Shown: one piece after another, positions 1 through 6,821 of the stretch
How positions within the stretch are numbered: position 1 is the stretch's first letter
How the letters are laid out: the number at the start of each line of letters is the position of its first letter
From: an uncultured Candidatus Competibacteraceae bacterium
GTDB lineage: Bacteria; Pseudomonadota; Gammaproteobacteria; Competibacterales; Competibacteraceae
Length of the DNA: 28,733 bases
Direction of reading: 5' to 3'
NCBI GenBank assembly: GCA_937960715.1
Contig: CALGOO010000221.1
Span: 1 to 28,733, forward strand
The notes under the pieces: generated by a model
Told to the model about the DNA's origin: nothing
What the model saw: only the letters and a program-made list of their open reading frames with translations
Database searches by the model: none
Made by a program: the position numbers and the translations under genes

Positions 1-34
1 CAAGTACGGTTCTTAGGGGAGGGAGCGGTAGTAA

Positions 35-343
35 TGCCGCTTCCTTACCCGACACAGCGATGATGCCCGGCTGCTGGCGCTGGAAGCGGAGGCGAAAGCG
101 GCGCGGCGCGGGCTGTGGGCCGATGCTAACCCAATTCCGCCCTGGGACTGGCGGCATGGTGAAGCGGCGGGAAGGCCGGAACCGATCCCAACTCGGCCAG
201 TTTTTGCGGGACGGTGCGGGGCGAAAAGTACCTGCCGCGAAATGACTTCGTGCGACGAAGCGCGGTTCTATCTCACGCAATGTGGATTGAGCCGGCTGGA
301 TGGAGACAAGGATGGGACGCCGTGTGAGGCGTTGTGTCGGTGA
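35..343 (+). pseudogene. 3' remnant of a thermonuclease gene with C-terminal Excalibur domain
   Basis: In the frame of position 59 the translation runs DDARLLALEAEAKAARRGLW and then PWDWRH, which is the end of the staphylococcal-nuclease-like fold as found in Gram-negative thermonuclease family proteins. It continues into a cysteine-rich tail with CREMTSCDEARFYLTQC and DGDKDGTPCE. That tail is the Excalibur pattern, in which DxDxDGxxCE forms an EF-hand-like calcium loop. The frame ends at a TGA at 341-343. Upstream it is closed by stops at 14-16, 29-31 and 32-34, and no start codon precedes the nuclease part. The catalytic N-terminal half is therefore missing, and I call it a decayed or truncated gene. 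A frameshift near position 35 is possible, but the other two frames upstream show no nuclease-like sequence within this window. Confidence 0.7.
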
Positions 344-477
344 TGGGGAATGCAGGGGTGGCAGCGTAACACCGAAGACACCAGCGGTTTTGCCGGAGCT
401 GCGCATCCGCAGAGGCGAAAACGTCCGGTGGAGCGACTAGCCTGGCTCAAAAAGTTAAGAACAAAACGCGGCGTCTT

Positions 478-762
478 TTACACAAACTCATCCTTTACAC
501 ACGATGCCAGAGCTGCGGGAATACAAGCTTCTGAAACTTCAATATTCTCGGTGCCGTTGACCGAGAGACGAGAGACCCGAAATCGAAAACTGTCGGCTAC
601 GTTGGAATCGAGAATACTGCCAGATCGAAACAATTCGTCTATTGCCTTCTGATCGTCAGGAGATAGTGTGGCAGTATCGATCCGACCTACGCTACGGATG
701 TGGGACCGCATCCCCCCAAAACTGGCTAATCCGCCAAGCTTTTCAACCTGCAAGATGGACAT
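478..762 (-). CDS. Emfourin-like inhibitor of the adjacent M4 metallopeptidase
   Basis: This is a 94-residue protein without a signal peptide or membrane segment. It starts with a beta strand and a Gly-Gly turn (VEKLGGLASFGG), has the central segment LSPDDQKAIDELFRSG, and then DSFRFRVSRLSV followed by a strand and a short helix. The layout (GG-F/L-A near the N-terminus, an L-S/P-x-D/E helix, then an aromatic-rich D-x-F/Y-x-Y/F strand) fits the emfourin family. The known member from Serratia binds and inhibits the M4 peptidase protealysin and is encoded just downstream of it. Here too it is the next gene downstream of a protealysin-like M4 gene on the same strand, 166 bases away. A GAGAGG-type ribosome binding site precedes the ATG. 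The family call rests on pattern and context, since sequence similarity is low in this family. Confidence 0.62.
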   Translation of the reverse strand: MSILQVEKLGGLASFGGMRSHIRSVGRIDTATLSPDDQKAIDELFRSGSILDSNVADSFRFRVSRLSVNGTENIEVSEACIPAALASCVKDEFV

Positions 763-810
763 GGCCTCTACCTCTCAGAACGTTTCCTAGAATGGACATG
801 ATTACTCAGT

Positions 811-909
811 CCCCTCTCCCTCTGTCAAGGAGAGAGAGTTAGGGTGAGGGGGTAAATCTTTGAAACCCGCCCTCACCCCCAAATCCTCTCCCACCAGTGG
901 GCGAGGGGA
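811..909. repeat. Palindromic dispersed-type repeat between the M4 gene and its probable inhibitor
   Basis: This stretch of about 100 bases is built of nested inverted repeats. GGGTGAGGG at 842-850 pairs with CCCTCACCC at 870-878. Outside these lie two smaller hairpins, CCTCTCC/GGAGAG around 812-836 and CCTCTCCC/GGGCGAGG around 885-906. Repeats of this make-up (CCCTCACCC with CTCTCCC arms) are scattered through many proteobacterial genomes as REP- or MITE-like elements. It has no coding capacity. It sits in the 166-base gap between the M4 peptidase stop and the emfourin-like start, so a transcript of both genes would contain this folded structure. Confidence 0.65.
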
Positions 910-928
910 GTGAGCGGTTACGAAAGGA

Positions 929-2044
929 CTAAAGACCCACATTCTTCCATGCTTTGTCGACCGCAGCCTGAATTGCAAGTTCGGCTGGGAACATGCTGCT
1001 GGCCAGTTTTCGCGTCCGGTTAGCGAACACCTTCATCTTCATGTTCGGGCTTGCCGAGAAGCCGGTCAACGCTTGGTACCATATCTTGCCAACCTTCTCC
1101 CAGCTCTTGCCGCCAACCGTCATCGCAGCCTTGTAGAAGACGAAGTTGGGAATGCCGCTGCTCTCGTGCGGATCCATACCGTCGCGGTATTGCGAAAAGT
1201 TTATCGGTTGGGGGGATAGGCAGTGGTTAGCGGCAGGATTTGACATATCTCGGAGGCATGTAAACCCTCGCTTGATCGCACCAGGTCCCATGATGTCCTT
1301 TCCGATAAGCCAGTCTGCCGTAAATACCGTCTGGTTTGCGCGCCATTGGCGGAACATCGAGCCGAACACATCGGACATGCTCTCATTCAAGCCCCCAGCT
1401 TGATTGGTATAGCCTAGTCCCGCTGTGAACTGAGTGACGCCGTGCATCAATTCATGTGCGATTACATCGTTGGATTTAGTGAAATCAACGAAGATGTTTC
1501 CATCTCCGTCGCCGTACGTCATCTGCGTACCGTTCCAGAACGCGTTATTGTAGTTGATACCGTAGTGGATTGAAGACAGAAGCCCCATACCAGCATTGTC
1601 CAATGAATTACGGCCAAACACCGATTGGAAAAAATCAGCCAAGGCCTGAGTTTCTTCAAACGTCCGCTTAGCGGTAGCGTCAGTCGATGATTGTGGATTG
1701 GCGACCAGATTGCCCGGAAGAGCCGATCCATGCCGGCAATCAAATACCGCAACTGAGGGCAAAGCGGTAGCACCTACAAGCAAACCTGTCGGAAGGACGG
1801 ATTGGGCTAAGCGAGTATATTTGGTTTTGGCGACACGCATTTGTCGCCACATTTTTTCAAGCGCGACGGTGTTAGCGAATGATTTCCGCTGTTCATCAGT
1901 CAATTTCTCATCATTTGCAAATCGCTCCAAGACATTCTTTGGAATAATTGAGCAGACACAGGTGCTATTGGAATAGTGAGTGCGATGCGCCAACTCTGGA
2001 TTAATCAGTGACGACGGAGATATTGCGCGATTACTGTTCTTCAT
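929..2044 (-). CDS. Protealysin-like M4 (thermolysin family) metallopeptidase precursor
   Basis: This is a zinc endopeptidase of family M4, 371 residues. The active site is complete: HELMH at 197-201 (zinc ligands H197 and H201, catalytic E198), third ligand E221 in GGLNESMSD, Y212, and the transition-state histidine H293 in DPHESSGIPN. The N-terminus has no signal peptide. It carries CVCSIIPKNVLERF at 29-42, matching the short propeptide of protealysin (CSIIPP-type motif) rather than the long propeptide of secreted thermolysins. The segment FDCRHGSALPGNLV (101-114) marks the usual region before the mature enzyme. Protealysin-type enzymes are made in the cytoplasm and mature by propeptide removal. 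The next gene downstream on the strand is an emfourin-like inhibitor, and a caspase-like peptidase lies upstream. The second proline of the propeptide motif is Lys here. Confidence 0.92.
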   Translation of the reverse strand: MKNSNRAISPSSLINPELAHRTHYSNSTCVCSIIPKNVLERFANDEKLTDEQRKSFANTVALEKMWRQMRVAKTKYTRLAQSVLPTGLLVGATALPSVAVFDCRHGSALPGNLVANPQSSTDATAKRTFEETQALADFFQSVFGRNSLDNAGMGLLSSIHYGINYNNAFWNGTQMTYGDGDGNIFVDFTKSNDVIAHELMHGVTQFTAGLGYTNQAGGLNESMSDVFGSMFRQWRANQTVFTADWLIGKDIMGPGAIKRGFTCLRDMSNPAANHCLSPQPINFSQYRDGMDPHESSGIPNFVFYKAAMTVGGKSWEKVGKIWYQALTGFSASPNMKMKVFANRTRKLASSMFPAELAIQAAVDKAWKNVGL

Positions 2045-2148
2045 CGATTAATGATCCTTAATCAAAAAACTAGTTTGAAGATTAGAGCCACCATTGGTTG
2101 GAGGAATCGTTTCTTCATGACACACAGCCGAAAGATCGTTATTAACCT

Positions 2149-2183
2149 CCCCAAAAAGCGGAGTGAAGCGGTGCTTTTTGGGG
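2149..2183 (-). terminator. Hairpin downstream of the caspase-like gene
   Basis: CCCCAAAAAGC (2149-2159) and GCTTTTTGGGG (2173-2183) form a perfect 11-bp stem with a 13-base loop. It lies 23 bases beyond the stop of the caspase-like gene on the minus strand and upstream of the M4 gene. No T-run follows the stem on that strand, so it may be a transcript-end stabiliser or an operator rather than a standard intrinsic terminator. Confidence 0.4.
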
Positions 2184-2206
2184 TCGACTGGATGATATTA
2201 TTAGAC

Positions 2207-3073
2207 TTATGTGAACACCTTTTCACCAATTGAGGTTGTTGTGCCTTCCAACTGAGGTACTTGGCTATGACCCAGCTTCTTCAGGTCTGCACTTACCAGA
2301 TCGTCAAGGCGACGCCGAGTCACAGCAACGCCCGCTCGCCTCAAGGCTTGGCAGAAGCAATAGGTGAACGCGCCTCGCCATACGCCATCAATAGGAGCTT
2401 CGGCAGAGGTTTGGTTATCACGACAGCCTGCCCACAAGACGTGGTTTAATCCGGGAACAATAACTGCCTCCCTTTCTCCCCCAGCGGCTCTTCCCGGCTT
2501 GAAGATTCCGCGTAGCGAGAGTGTAGGTTCAACTTCCAGGAAATAACCCCAGTCGATCGGCGGCTCTACATATCGGTACACAACCGCTTGCTCCTCGGGA
2601 ACGGCTGCCAAGGCGGCCAACTCCCGCGTTCCAGTACCGGAATGACAGGAATCAAGGATTACATCCAGGTTGACCCCCGCTGGAAGGCCAGCCAACAGCG
2701 AGCGAAAATCGTCATCCTTGATCATCCCGGCGGTTGCATAGTCGTGGGGGCAAATTGTCTCATCTCTTTTATCCAATTCTTCCCCACTTACATCCGCAAT
2801 TTGCGAGCCATGGCCTGAATAGTAGAAGACCAATACGTCGCCTTTCTTCGCCCCAGTGATCAACCAGGTGAACCCATCGAGAATAGCCGCCCTTGTCGCC
2901 CTTGCATCGGTGACAATTCGCATCGTGCCAGGAGTTGCTGGCACGATGCCGAGTGCATTTAGGGTATGCGCCATGTCACGCACATCGTTCACGCAGCCCC
3001 GCAAGTCAGGCCCCCCTGCGCCACTAGGTGCGTAGTCATTGATTCCAACTAAAAATGCTTTCTTTCTAGCCAT
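2207..3073 (-). CDS. Caspase-like cysteine peptidase (family C14, metacaspase/orthocaspase type)
   Basis: This 288-residue protein is a single caspase-fold p20-type domain with a short C-terminal part. The start KKAFLVGINDY and LRGCVNDVRDM (24-34) are the usual first strand and helix. The catalytic histidine is H88 in YYSGHGSQ and the catalytic cysteine is C143 in LDSCHSGTGT. An acidic loop (DKRDETICPHD, 101-111) lies where metacaspases bind substrate or calcium. The end VPQLEGTT is typical of stand-alone bacterial caspase-like proteins. No signal peptide, membrane segment or recognition domain is fused, so it is probably a soluble cytoplasmic protease cleaving after Arg or Lys, as is common for metacaspases. 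An AGGAG ribosome binding site lies 7 bases before the ATG. It stands between an M4 peptidase gene and two genes of unknown function on the same strand. Confidence 0.92.
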   Translation of the reverse strand: MARKKAFLVGINDYAPSGAGGPDLRGCVNDVRDMAHTLNALGIVPATPGTMRIVTDARATRAAILDGFTWLITGAKKGDVLVFYYSGHGSQIADVSGEELDKRDETICPHDYATAGMIKDDDFRSLLAGLPAGVNLDVILDSCHSGTGTRELAALAAVPEEQAVVYRYVEPPIDWGYFLEVEPTLSLRGIFKPGRAAGGEREAVIVPGLNHVLWAGCRDNQTSAEAPIDGVWRGAFTYCFCQALRRAGVAVTRRRLDDLVSADLKKLGHSQVPQLEGTTTSIGEKVFT

Positions 3074-3217
3074 GATTATCTCCTATGACATATGAGTTGC
3101 GGTTCATATATGGCCCTAGCATCGCAACCCTTGGAACGCTAAGGCCTGAGGCTGGGGCTCACCTGCTGCCGAAAGCAAGAGTGCAGCGGACGCTGAGACA
3201 GTCAGGTGCGGCCCAAT

Positions 3218-3248
3218 GATAGGCGGAGTGCTTCGCGCTCCGCCTATC
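3218..3248 (-). terminator. Strong hairpin between the small helical protein gene and the caspase-like gene
   Basis: GATAGGCGGAG (3218-3228) and CTCCGCCTATC (3238-3248) form an 11-bp perfect stem that can extend inward to a 3-base loop. It begins 31 bases after the stop codon at 3279 on the minus strand. No U-run follows, so termination would be partial or Rho-aided. It probably separates the lipoprotein pair from the caspase-like gene, or protects the upstream transcript's 3' end. Confidence 0.5.
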
Positions 3249-3278
3249 GGAGTATCCAACGGATGGCTCGGTTCGGTT

Positions 3279-3635
3279 CTATGCAAACGCTAAGGCTAGA
3301 GAACCAGCAAGCCGAACTGCATCAACCAAGAGTTTGGTCGCCTCAATAGCATCTTGAAGGCTCTTTGACCTTTGAGTAATTTCTTCCGCAGCTTTTTCTA
3401 GGTCCTTGGCCACCTGCTCAAACAAAGGCCCCGTGCGCTTGAGAGATTTATCCATACAGTTGGTGTATGCAAGTTGACAAATATCGCGGTCGGCGATCAC
3501 CTTCTGCATTTGTTTTTGGGTTTCGCATTTAATCAATGCGTCCGGTAGAGCCGCAGTGGCGGCTAGGGCAGCGGCATTCAACGCCGCAAGTGCTTCCGCA
3601 CGTTCGAGCTTGCCGTCCATCAAGAGGGTTTGCAT
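3279..3635 (-). CDS. Small helical protein of unknown function
   Basis: This is a 118-residue protein that I do not recognise. It is rich in Ala, Leu, Lys and Glu and should be almost wholly alpha-helical. There is an Ala-rich first helix (about 12-35) and a middle part with three cysteines (IKCETQ, DICQ, TNCMD). A charged, coiled-coil-like stretch spans about 73-100, and a hydrophobic end (VDAVRLAGSLALAFA) could be a short amphipathic or membrane-seeking helix. There is no signal peptide. It lies 41 bases downstream of the lipoprotein gene on the same strand, so the two are probably co-transcribed and may act together. AAAGG upstream of the ATG can serve as ribosome binding site. Lower GC than the flanking chromosome suggests that it came in with the rest of the island. 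Confidence 0.7.
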   Translation of the reverse strand: MQTLLMDGKLERAEALAALNAAALAATAALPDALIKCETQKQMQKVIADRDICQLAYTNCMDKSLKRTGPLFEQVAKDLEKAAEEITQRSKSLQDAIEATKLLVDAVRLAGSLALAFA

Positions 3636-3676
3636 GATCGTTGCCTTTTTCTCAGTCAGTTAGGTGACTCTGTAAT

Positions 3677-4681
3677 TTACTTTCTCTCGGAGGAGGACGC
3701 TTTCGGTACGAGAAGATCGGTAATGTGCTGAAGCTCGGCAATAATTTGACGCAGCCTCGTCAGACTAAGCTCCTCTCCTTTCTCTAGTTCTTCATGTTTT
3801 TTAATCAACTCCTTCACTGTTTTGACGCTAGCATCATACCCCTGCTCGATCAAATCGATTCTTCGATTGAGTCGGGCAACAATGACCTTCTCCAACCCAC
3901 TGCTGATGGTTTTATCGTTCTGGTCGTTGACAATTTTGATGACATCTTTACTGGCCGTTAGACCAATATCAGTCCCCATTTGATTGATTAATGGGCTCGG
4001 GTCGAATACACCCTTTTTCCACAGGAGTTGAATGGCGCTTGATCTGGTTTGAGCTAGGTTTTGCTTGAATGTGACCATTTGAGCTCGTACCAGAGGGTCT
4101 TCAAACAACTTGGCAAAGGCAGTCAACCGCTCTCGGATTAGCACGCTGGATTGATTGATCTTCTCTTTTTGGATCTCGGCGGCAGTCAGCCCACCTATCC
4201 TGGCGATGACACCCTGAGCAGAACTGGAGATGACCGGGCTTTTATTGAGAGCAGATGCATAGCCATTTACTGCATCGCCAAGCCCATTGATTGCTGTTTC
4301 GACGCCGGTCGCCGCATCGATGGCTACGAGACTGGAAAATGCGCCGTAGACGTCGCCGAGGTTCGAAAACACAATCCTGCGCGTGCTGAGTTCGGCTTGA
4401 ATTGTTTTGTAATTGTCAAACAACTTCTGAGGTACGCTCATGCCAGCGAAACCATGGAAGAACGCCTCTGCATCCATTGTGCTCTGGTATTCGTCGTCGG
4501 AAGCAAAGATATTCGCAGCATTCTGTACCGAGGCCTCTAGGCCAGCAGTGCCGAGGCCCTTCGCGGAATCGATACTTAGCGAGGAGCACCCCACTAGGCA
4601 AATAAAGAAGAATCCGCTGGTTAGAGACAGCCCCAGGGGTATCGCTCCGAAGTACGATATGGAAAAACATCTCCATTTCAT
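3677..4681 (-). CDS. Predicted outer-membrane lipoprotein of unknown function
   Basis: This is a 334-residue protein with a lipoprotein signal peptide. A basic start (MKWR) is followed by a hydrophobic core and the lipobox LVGC, giving C32 as the lipidated residue. Serines follow at the +2 and +3 positions, which by the Lol rule points to the outer membrane. The mature part shows no domain I know. It is mostly helical, with a Gly/Ala-rich section around 115-145, and a charged stretch near 270-320 (LIKKHEELEKGEE) looks like a coiled coil. An AGGAG site 9 bases before the ATG supports this start; an ATG 9 bases upstream is in another frame. It is the first gene of the minus-strand island and is probably co-transcribed with the small helical protein. 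Its role near two proteases is unknown. Confidence 0.75.
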   Translation of the reverse strand: MKWRCFSISYFGAIPLGLSLTSGFFFICLVGCSSLSIDSAKGLGTAGLEASVQNAANIFASDDEYQSTMDAEAFFHGFAGMSVPQKLFDNYKTIQAELSTRRIVFSNLGDVYGAFSSLVAIDAATGVETAINGLGDAVNGYASALNKSPVISSSAQGVIARIGGLTAAEIQKEKINQSSVLIRERLTAFAKLFEDPLVRAQMVTFKQNLAQTRSSAIQLLWKKGVFDPSPLINQMGTDIGLTASKDVIKIVNDQNDKTISSGLEKVIVARLNRRIDLIEQGYDASVKTVKELIKKHEELEKGEELSLTRLRQIIAELQHITDLLVPKASSSERK

Positions 4682-5105
4682 GAGGCATGACTCCTATTAT
4701 GGCTGGATATTGGCGGTTGGTCTTGGTCATCGCCATAAAATGAGGCATCTTCCATGCCACAGCCGTGCCCAGTGCGGATGGTGTTATCCATCAATCAGTT
4801 ATCAGTGCTGGCTCTTTATTTTGAGTGGCGAGGCGATTTCAATTTGCAACAGAGAATTTCACGCCGTTTCAATTTGAAACCAGCGCCTGGCGATCAAGGC
4901 GATCCATCCGACGTGTCGTGCGGCGGAGCGATGCGATGCGAGAACTGGCCAAAGCTCTAGCCGTCCTCCAAACCGGGTTGTTGGCATCCGTGGCCGGAGA
5001 GTTTGACCGGCATCGACAGTTTTGGGGAAATATCAGGAATGGCTACTATGCGGGTTATCCGTCCAGTTGTGGCACAATCGGTTCGAGCAACCGCCCCTTG
5101 GAAGC
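4682..5105. other. Divergent intergenic region without a convincing gene
   Basis: These 424 bases lie between the lipoprotein gene (minus) and the Uma2-family gene (plus). Open frames exist here, but none has a good ribosome binding site, a recognisable domain or a composition like the neighbouring genes. The region is where promoters for both directions must lie. The only clear structure is the repeated TTTCAATTTG element at 4837-4880. A weak sigma-70-like TTGACC at 5003-5008 has no good -10 partner. Confidence 0.5.
4835..4880. promoter_or_regulatory. Two copies of a TTTCAATTTG element 30 bases apart
   Basis: GATTTCAATTTGCAAC (4835-4850) and GTTTCAATTTGAAAC (4866-4880) share TTTCAATTTG and AAC. 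The second is a near-perfect palindrome with 7-base arms around one base. The centres are 30 bases apart, close to three helical turns, in the divergent intergenic region. This fits a pair of operator sites for a dimeric regulator better than chance repeats. No regulator gene is present nearby. Confidence 0.35.
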
Positions 5106-5693
5106 ATGGCCATGTCCCTGCAACCCAAACCGTATCTGAGTCCTAAGGATTATCTCGCGCTCGAACGCCGCGCCGAACTCAAGAGCGAATATTTCGACGG
5201 TGAAATTTTCGCTATGGTCGGCGCAAGCGAGCCACATAATCTGATTGTGATTAATACCTTGTCCGAAGTTCGGCAGCAACTCAAAAAACGTCCCTGTAAG
5301 ACCTACGCCAACGATATGCGGGTCAAAGTCAGCCCGACCGGATTTTTCACCTACCCGGATGTCGTGGTGGTCTGCGGCCAAGCCCAGTTCGACGATAGTC
5401 AACGGGATACGTTGCTGAATCCAATCCTGATCGTGGAAGTGCTGTCGGATTCCACGAAAGCCTATGACCGAGGCCGGAAGTTCGAGCATTACCGCAAGCT
5501 GGAATCGCTGATGGAGTACGTGCTGATCGCCCAGCATCGCCCGCATGTCGAATCCTATCGGCGGCAGCCAGATCAACGCTGGGTGTTGACGGAAAGCGAT
5601 GGCTTGGAAAGCCGCTTGCGGCTGGACGCCATCGACTGCGAACTGGCGCTGGCGGAGATTTACGACAAGGTTGAGCTTTCCGGCGCGGCATAG
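5106..5693 (+). CDS. Uma2-family PD-(D/E)XK endonuclease-like protein
   Basis: This 195-residue protein belongs to the Uma2 (DUF820) family, which is widespread in cyanobacteria and some proteobacteria and of poorly known function. The restriction-endonuclease-like core is visible: YFDGEIFAM (29-37), D85 in TYPDVVVVC, E111 in ILIVEVLSDST, K125 in the following helix, and EYVLI near 137-141. I chose the ATG at 5106, which is followed by a second ATG at 5112. Family members start just before the LSPKDYLALE helix, and GGA precedes this codon. The frame is open further upstream to 5022, but that extension looks non-coding. It is transcribed convergently with azlD, whose stop is 19 bases away. Members are often mobile, multi-copy accessory genes. 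Confidence 0.85.
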   Translation: MAMSLQPKPYLSPKDYLALERRAELKSEYFDGEIFAMVGASEPHNLIVINTLSEVRQQLKKRPCKTYANDMRVKVSPTGFFTYPDVVVVCGQAQFDDSQRDTLLNPILIVEVLSDSTKAYDRGRKFEHYRKLESLMEYVLIAQHRPHVESYRRQPDQRWVLTESDGLESRLRLDAIDCELALAEIYDKVELSGAA

Positions 5694-5712
5694 TCCCAGG
5701 CCGGTTCCTCGT

Positions 5713-6021
5713 TCAGGCCGGCCACACCCCCAATACCACGAATCCGCCGACCAGCGTCCACGGCACGCTGCGCGTCGTGGCGGCGATGACGATAGCCGCT
5801 ACCCCGGCCATCAACCGGGCATTGTCCCAGGCCAGCCATAGCGTTCCCTGGGGCATCAGCAGTTCGGGAATCACCAGCGCGGTCAGGGTGGCGACCGGCA
5901 CGAACGGCAACAAGCGGCGAAACCCTGGTGGGAACGCCACCTTGCCTTCTGCGGCGATGAACGACAGGCGGATGGCAAAAGTCACCACGCCACACAGCCC
6001 CATGATCAGCCAGACGCTCAT
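5713..6021 (-). CDS. azlD: AzlD family branched-chain amino acid exporter, small subunit
   Basis: This 102-residue protein has three to four membrane segments, beginning WLIMGLCGVVTFAIRLSF. The FRRLLPFVPVATLTALVIPEL segment is characteristic of AzlD (YgaH-like) proteins. AzlD is the small partner of AzlC in an inner-membrane exporter of branched-chain amino acids or analogues. The start ATG overlaps the azlC stop in ATGA (6018-6021), so translation is coupled and the subunits are made together. Length agrees with the family (about 100-110 residues). Confidence 0.92.
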   Translation of the reverse strand: MSVWLIMGLCGVVTFAIRLSFIAAEGKVAFPPGFRRLLPFVPVATLTALVIPELLMPQGTLWLAWDNARLMAGVAAIVIAATTRSVPWTLVGGFVVLGVWPA

Positions 6022-6707
6022 CGCATTCTGCCCGCCAGTCGCCAGCCGACCGCCATCCCGGCCAGCGCCGCCGCCAGCAGCCCCAGCTTGAACGGCAGAC
6101 CAGCGGCCAGGAGCGCCACGATCCCGGAGACCACCGCCACCGCCAGCAGGGTCCGGTTACGGATCAGCGGAACCACGATGGCGATGAAGGTCAACGGCAA
6201 GGCGAAATCCAGCGGCCAATCCGTCGGCAGCCGCGCACCCACCACCACGCCGGCGGCGGTGGACAGTTGCCAGCCGCTCCACAGGGCCAACCCCGCGCCC
6301 AGATAGAACCAGTGCCGATCGGGTCCCGCGTCGGCCACCGTCTCCCGCCGGGCGATCACGGCGTAGGCTTCGTCGGTCAGCAGATAGGCCAGCGCCAGCT
6401 TCCAGCGCCGGGGCAGATGGGCGATGCGCGGGGCCAGCGCGGCGCTGTACAGGGTGTGGCGCAGGTTGAGCAGACCCACCTCGGCCACCATCACCGGGGC
6501 CGGAACCCCCGCGCCGAGCAGTTGGCAAAACAGAAACTGCGCCGAGCCGGCGAACAGAATCGTGGACATCGCCAGCGCCGCCGCCGGACTCAGACCCTGA
6601 CTCAGCGCCAGCGCGCCGTAGATCATGCCGAACGGCATCACGCCAACCAGCAGGGGCGCCAACGCCAGCGCGCCGGCCCGGAATTCGCGAAAAGCGGAAG
6701 CAACCAT
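6018..6707 (-). CDS. azlC: AzlC family branched-chain amino acid exporter, large subunit
   Basis: This 229-residue membrane protein starts FREFRAGALALAPLLVGVMP followed by FGMIYG. That arrangement, together with the later AGSAQF and RHTLYSAALAP segments, is the signature of AzlC (YgaZ-like) proteins. With AzlD it forms an efflux system for valine, leucine and isoleucine or toxic analogues in the inner membrane. It is the first gene of a two-gene operon on the minus strand and is divergent from the isomerase gene. A 15-base palindrome in the shared upstream region (6741-6755) may be an operator. No Lrp-like regulator gene is seen next to it. Confidence 0.93.
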   Translation of the reverse strand: MVASAFREFRAGALALAPLLVGVMPFGMIYGALALSQGLSPAAALAMSTILFAGSAQFLFCQLLGAGVPAPVMVAEVGLLNLRHTLYSAALAPRIAHLPRRWKLALAYLLTDEAYAVIARRETVADAGPDRHWFYLGAGLALWSGWQLSTAAGVVVGARLPTDWPLDFALPLTFIAIVVPLIRNRTLLAVAVVSGIVALLAAGLPFKLGLLAAALAGMAVGWRLAGRMR

Positions 6708-6740
6708 GAGGGTCGTGAGGGTGGGATGGAACGCGGAAGG

Positions 6741-6755
6741 GGCGGATTATCCGCC
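6741..6755. promoter_or_regulatory. Perfect palindrome in the azlC/gmhA divergent region
   Basis: GGCGGAT-T-ATCCGCC is a 7-base inverted repeat around a single base. It lies 34 bases upstream of azlC and 67 bases upstream of the isomerase gene. Such compact symmetry suits a dimeric repressor or activator; the regulator is unknown. Confidence 0.35.
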
Positions 6756-6821
6756 ATCAAGGAATCGCAGCGAACGGGAATGCGCTAAGCTTTCCCATTC
6801 ATCGTACTTTACCGGATAGGG

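Noticed and set aside
3136..3296. Repeated AACGCTAAGGC at 3136-3146 and 3286-3296, considered as an integron attC or duplication
   Set aside because: Only 11 bases match, no attC core sites of the expected form were found, and one copy lies in coding sequence.
4835..4880. Possible CRISPR remnant (GTTTCAA...GAAAC-like repeats)
   Set aside because: Only two imperfect copies with a 30-base period, too short for repeat plus spacer, and no cas genes; treated as operator-like.
4754..4960. A 68-codon open frame upstream of the Uma2-family gene
   Set aside because: No ribosome binding site, no recognisable domain, and it contains the operator-like repeat; considered non-coding.
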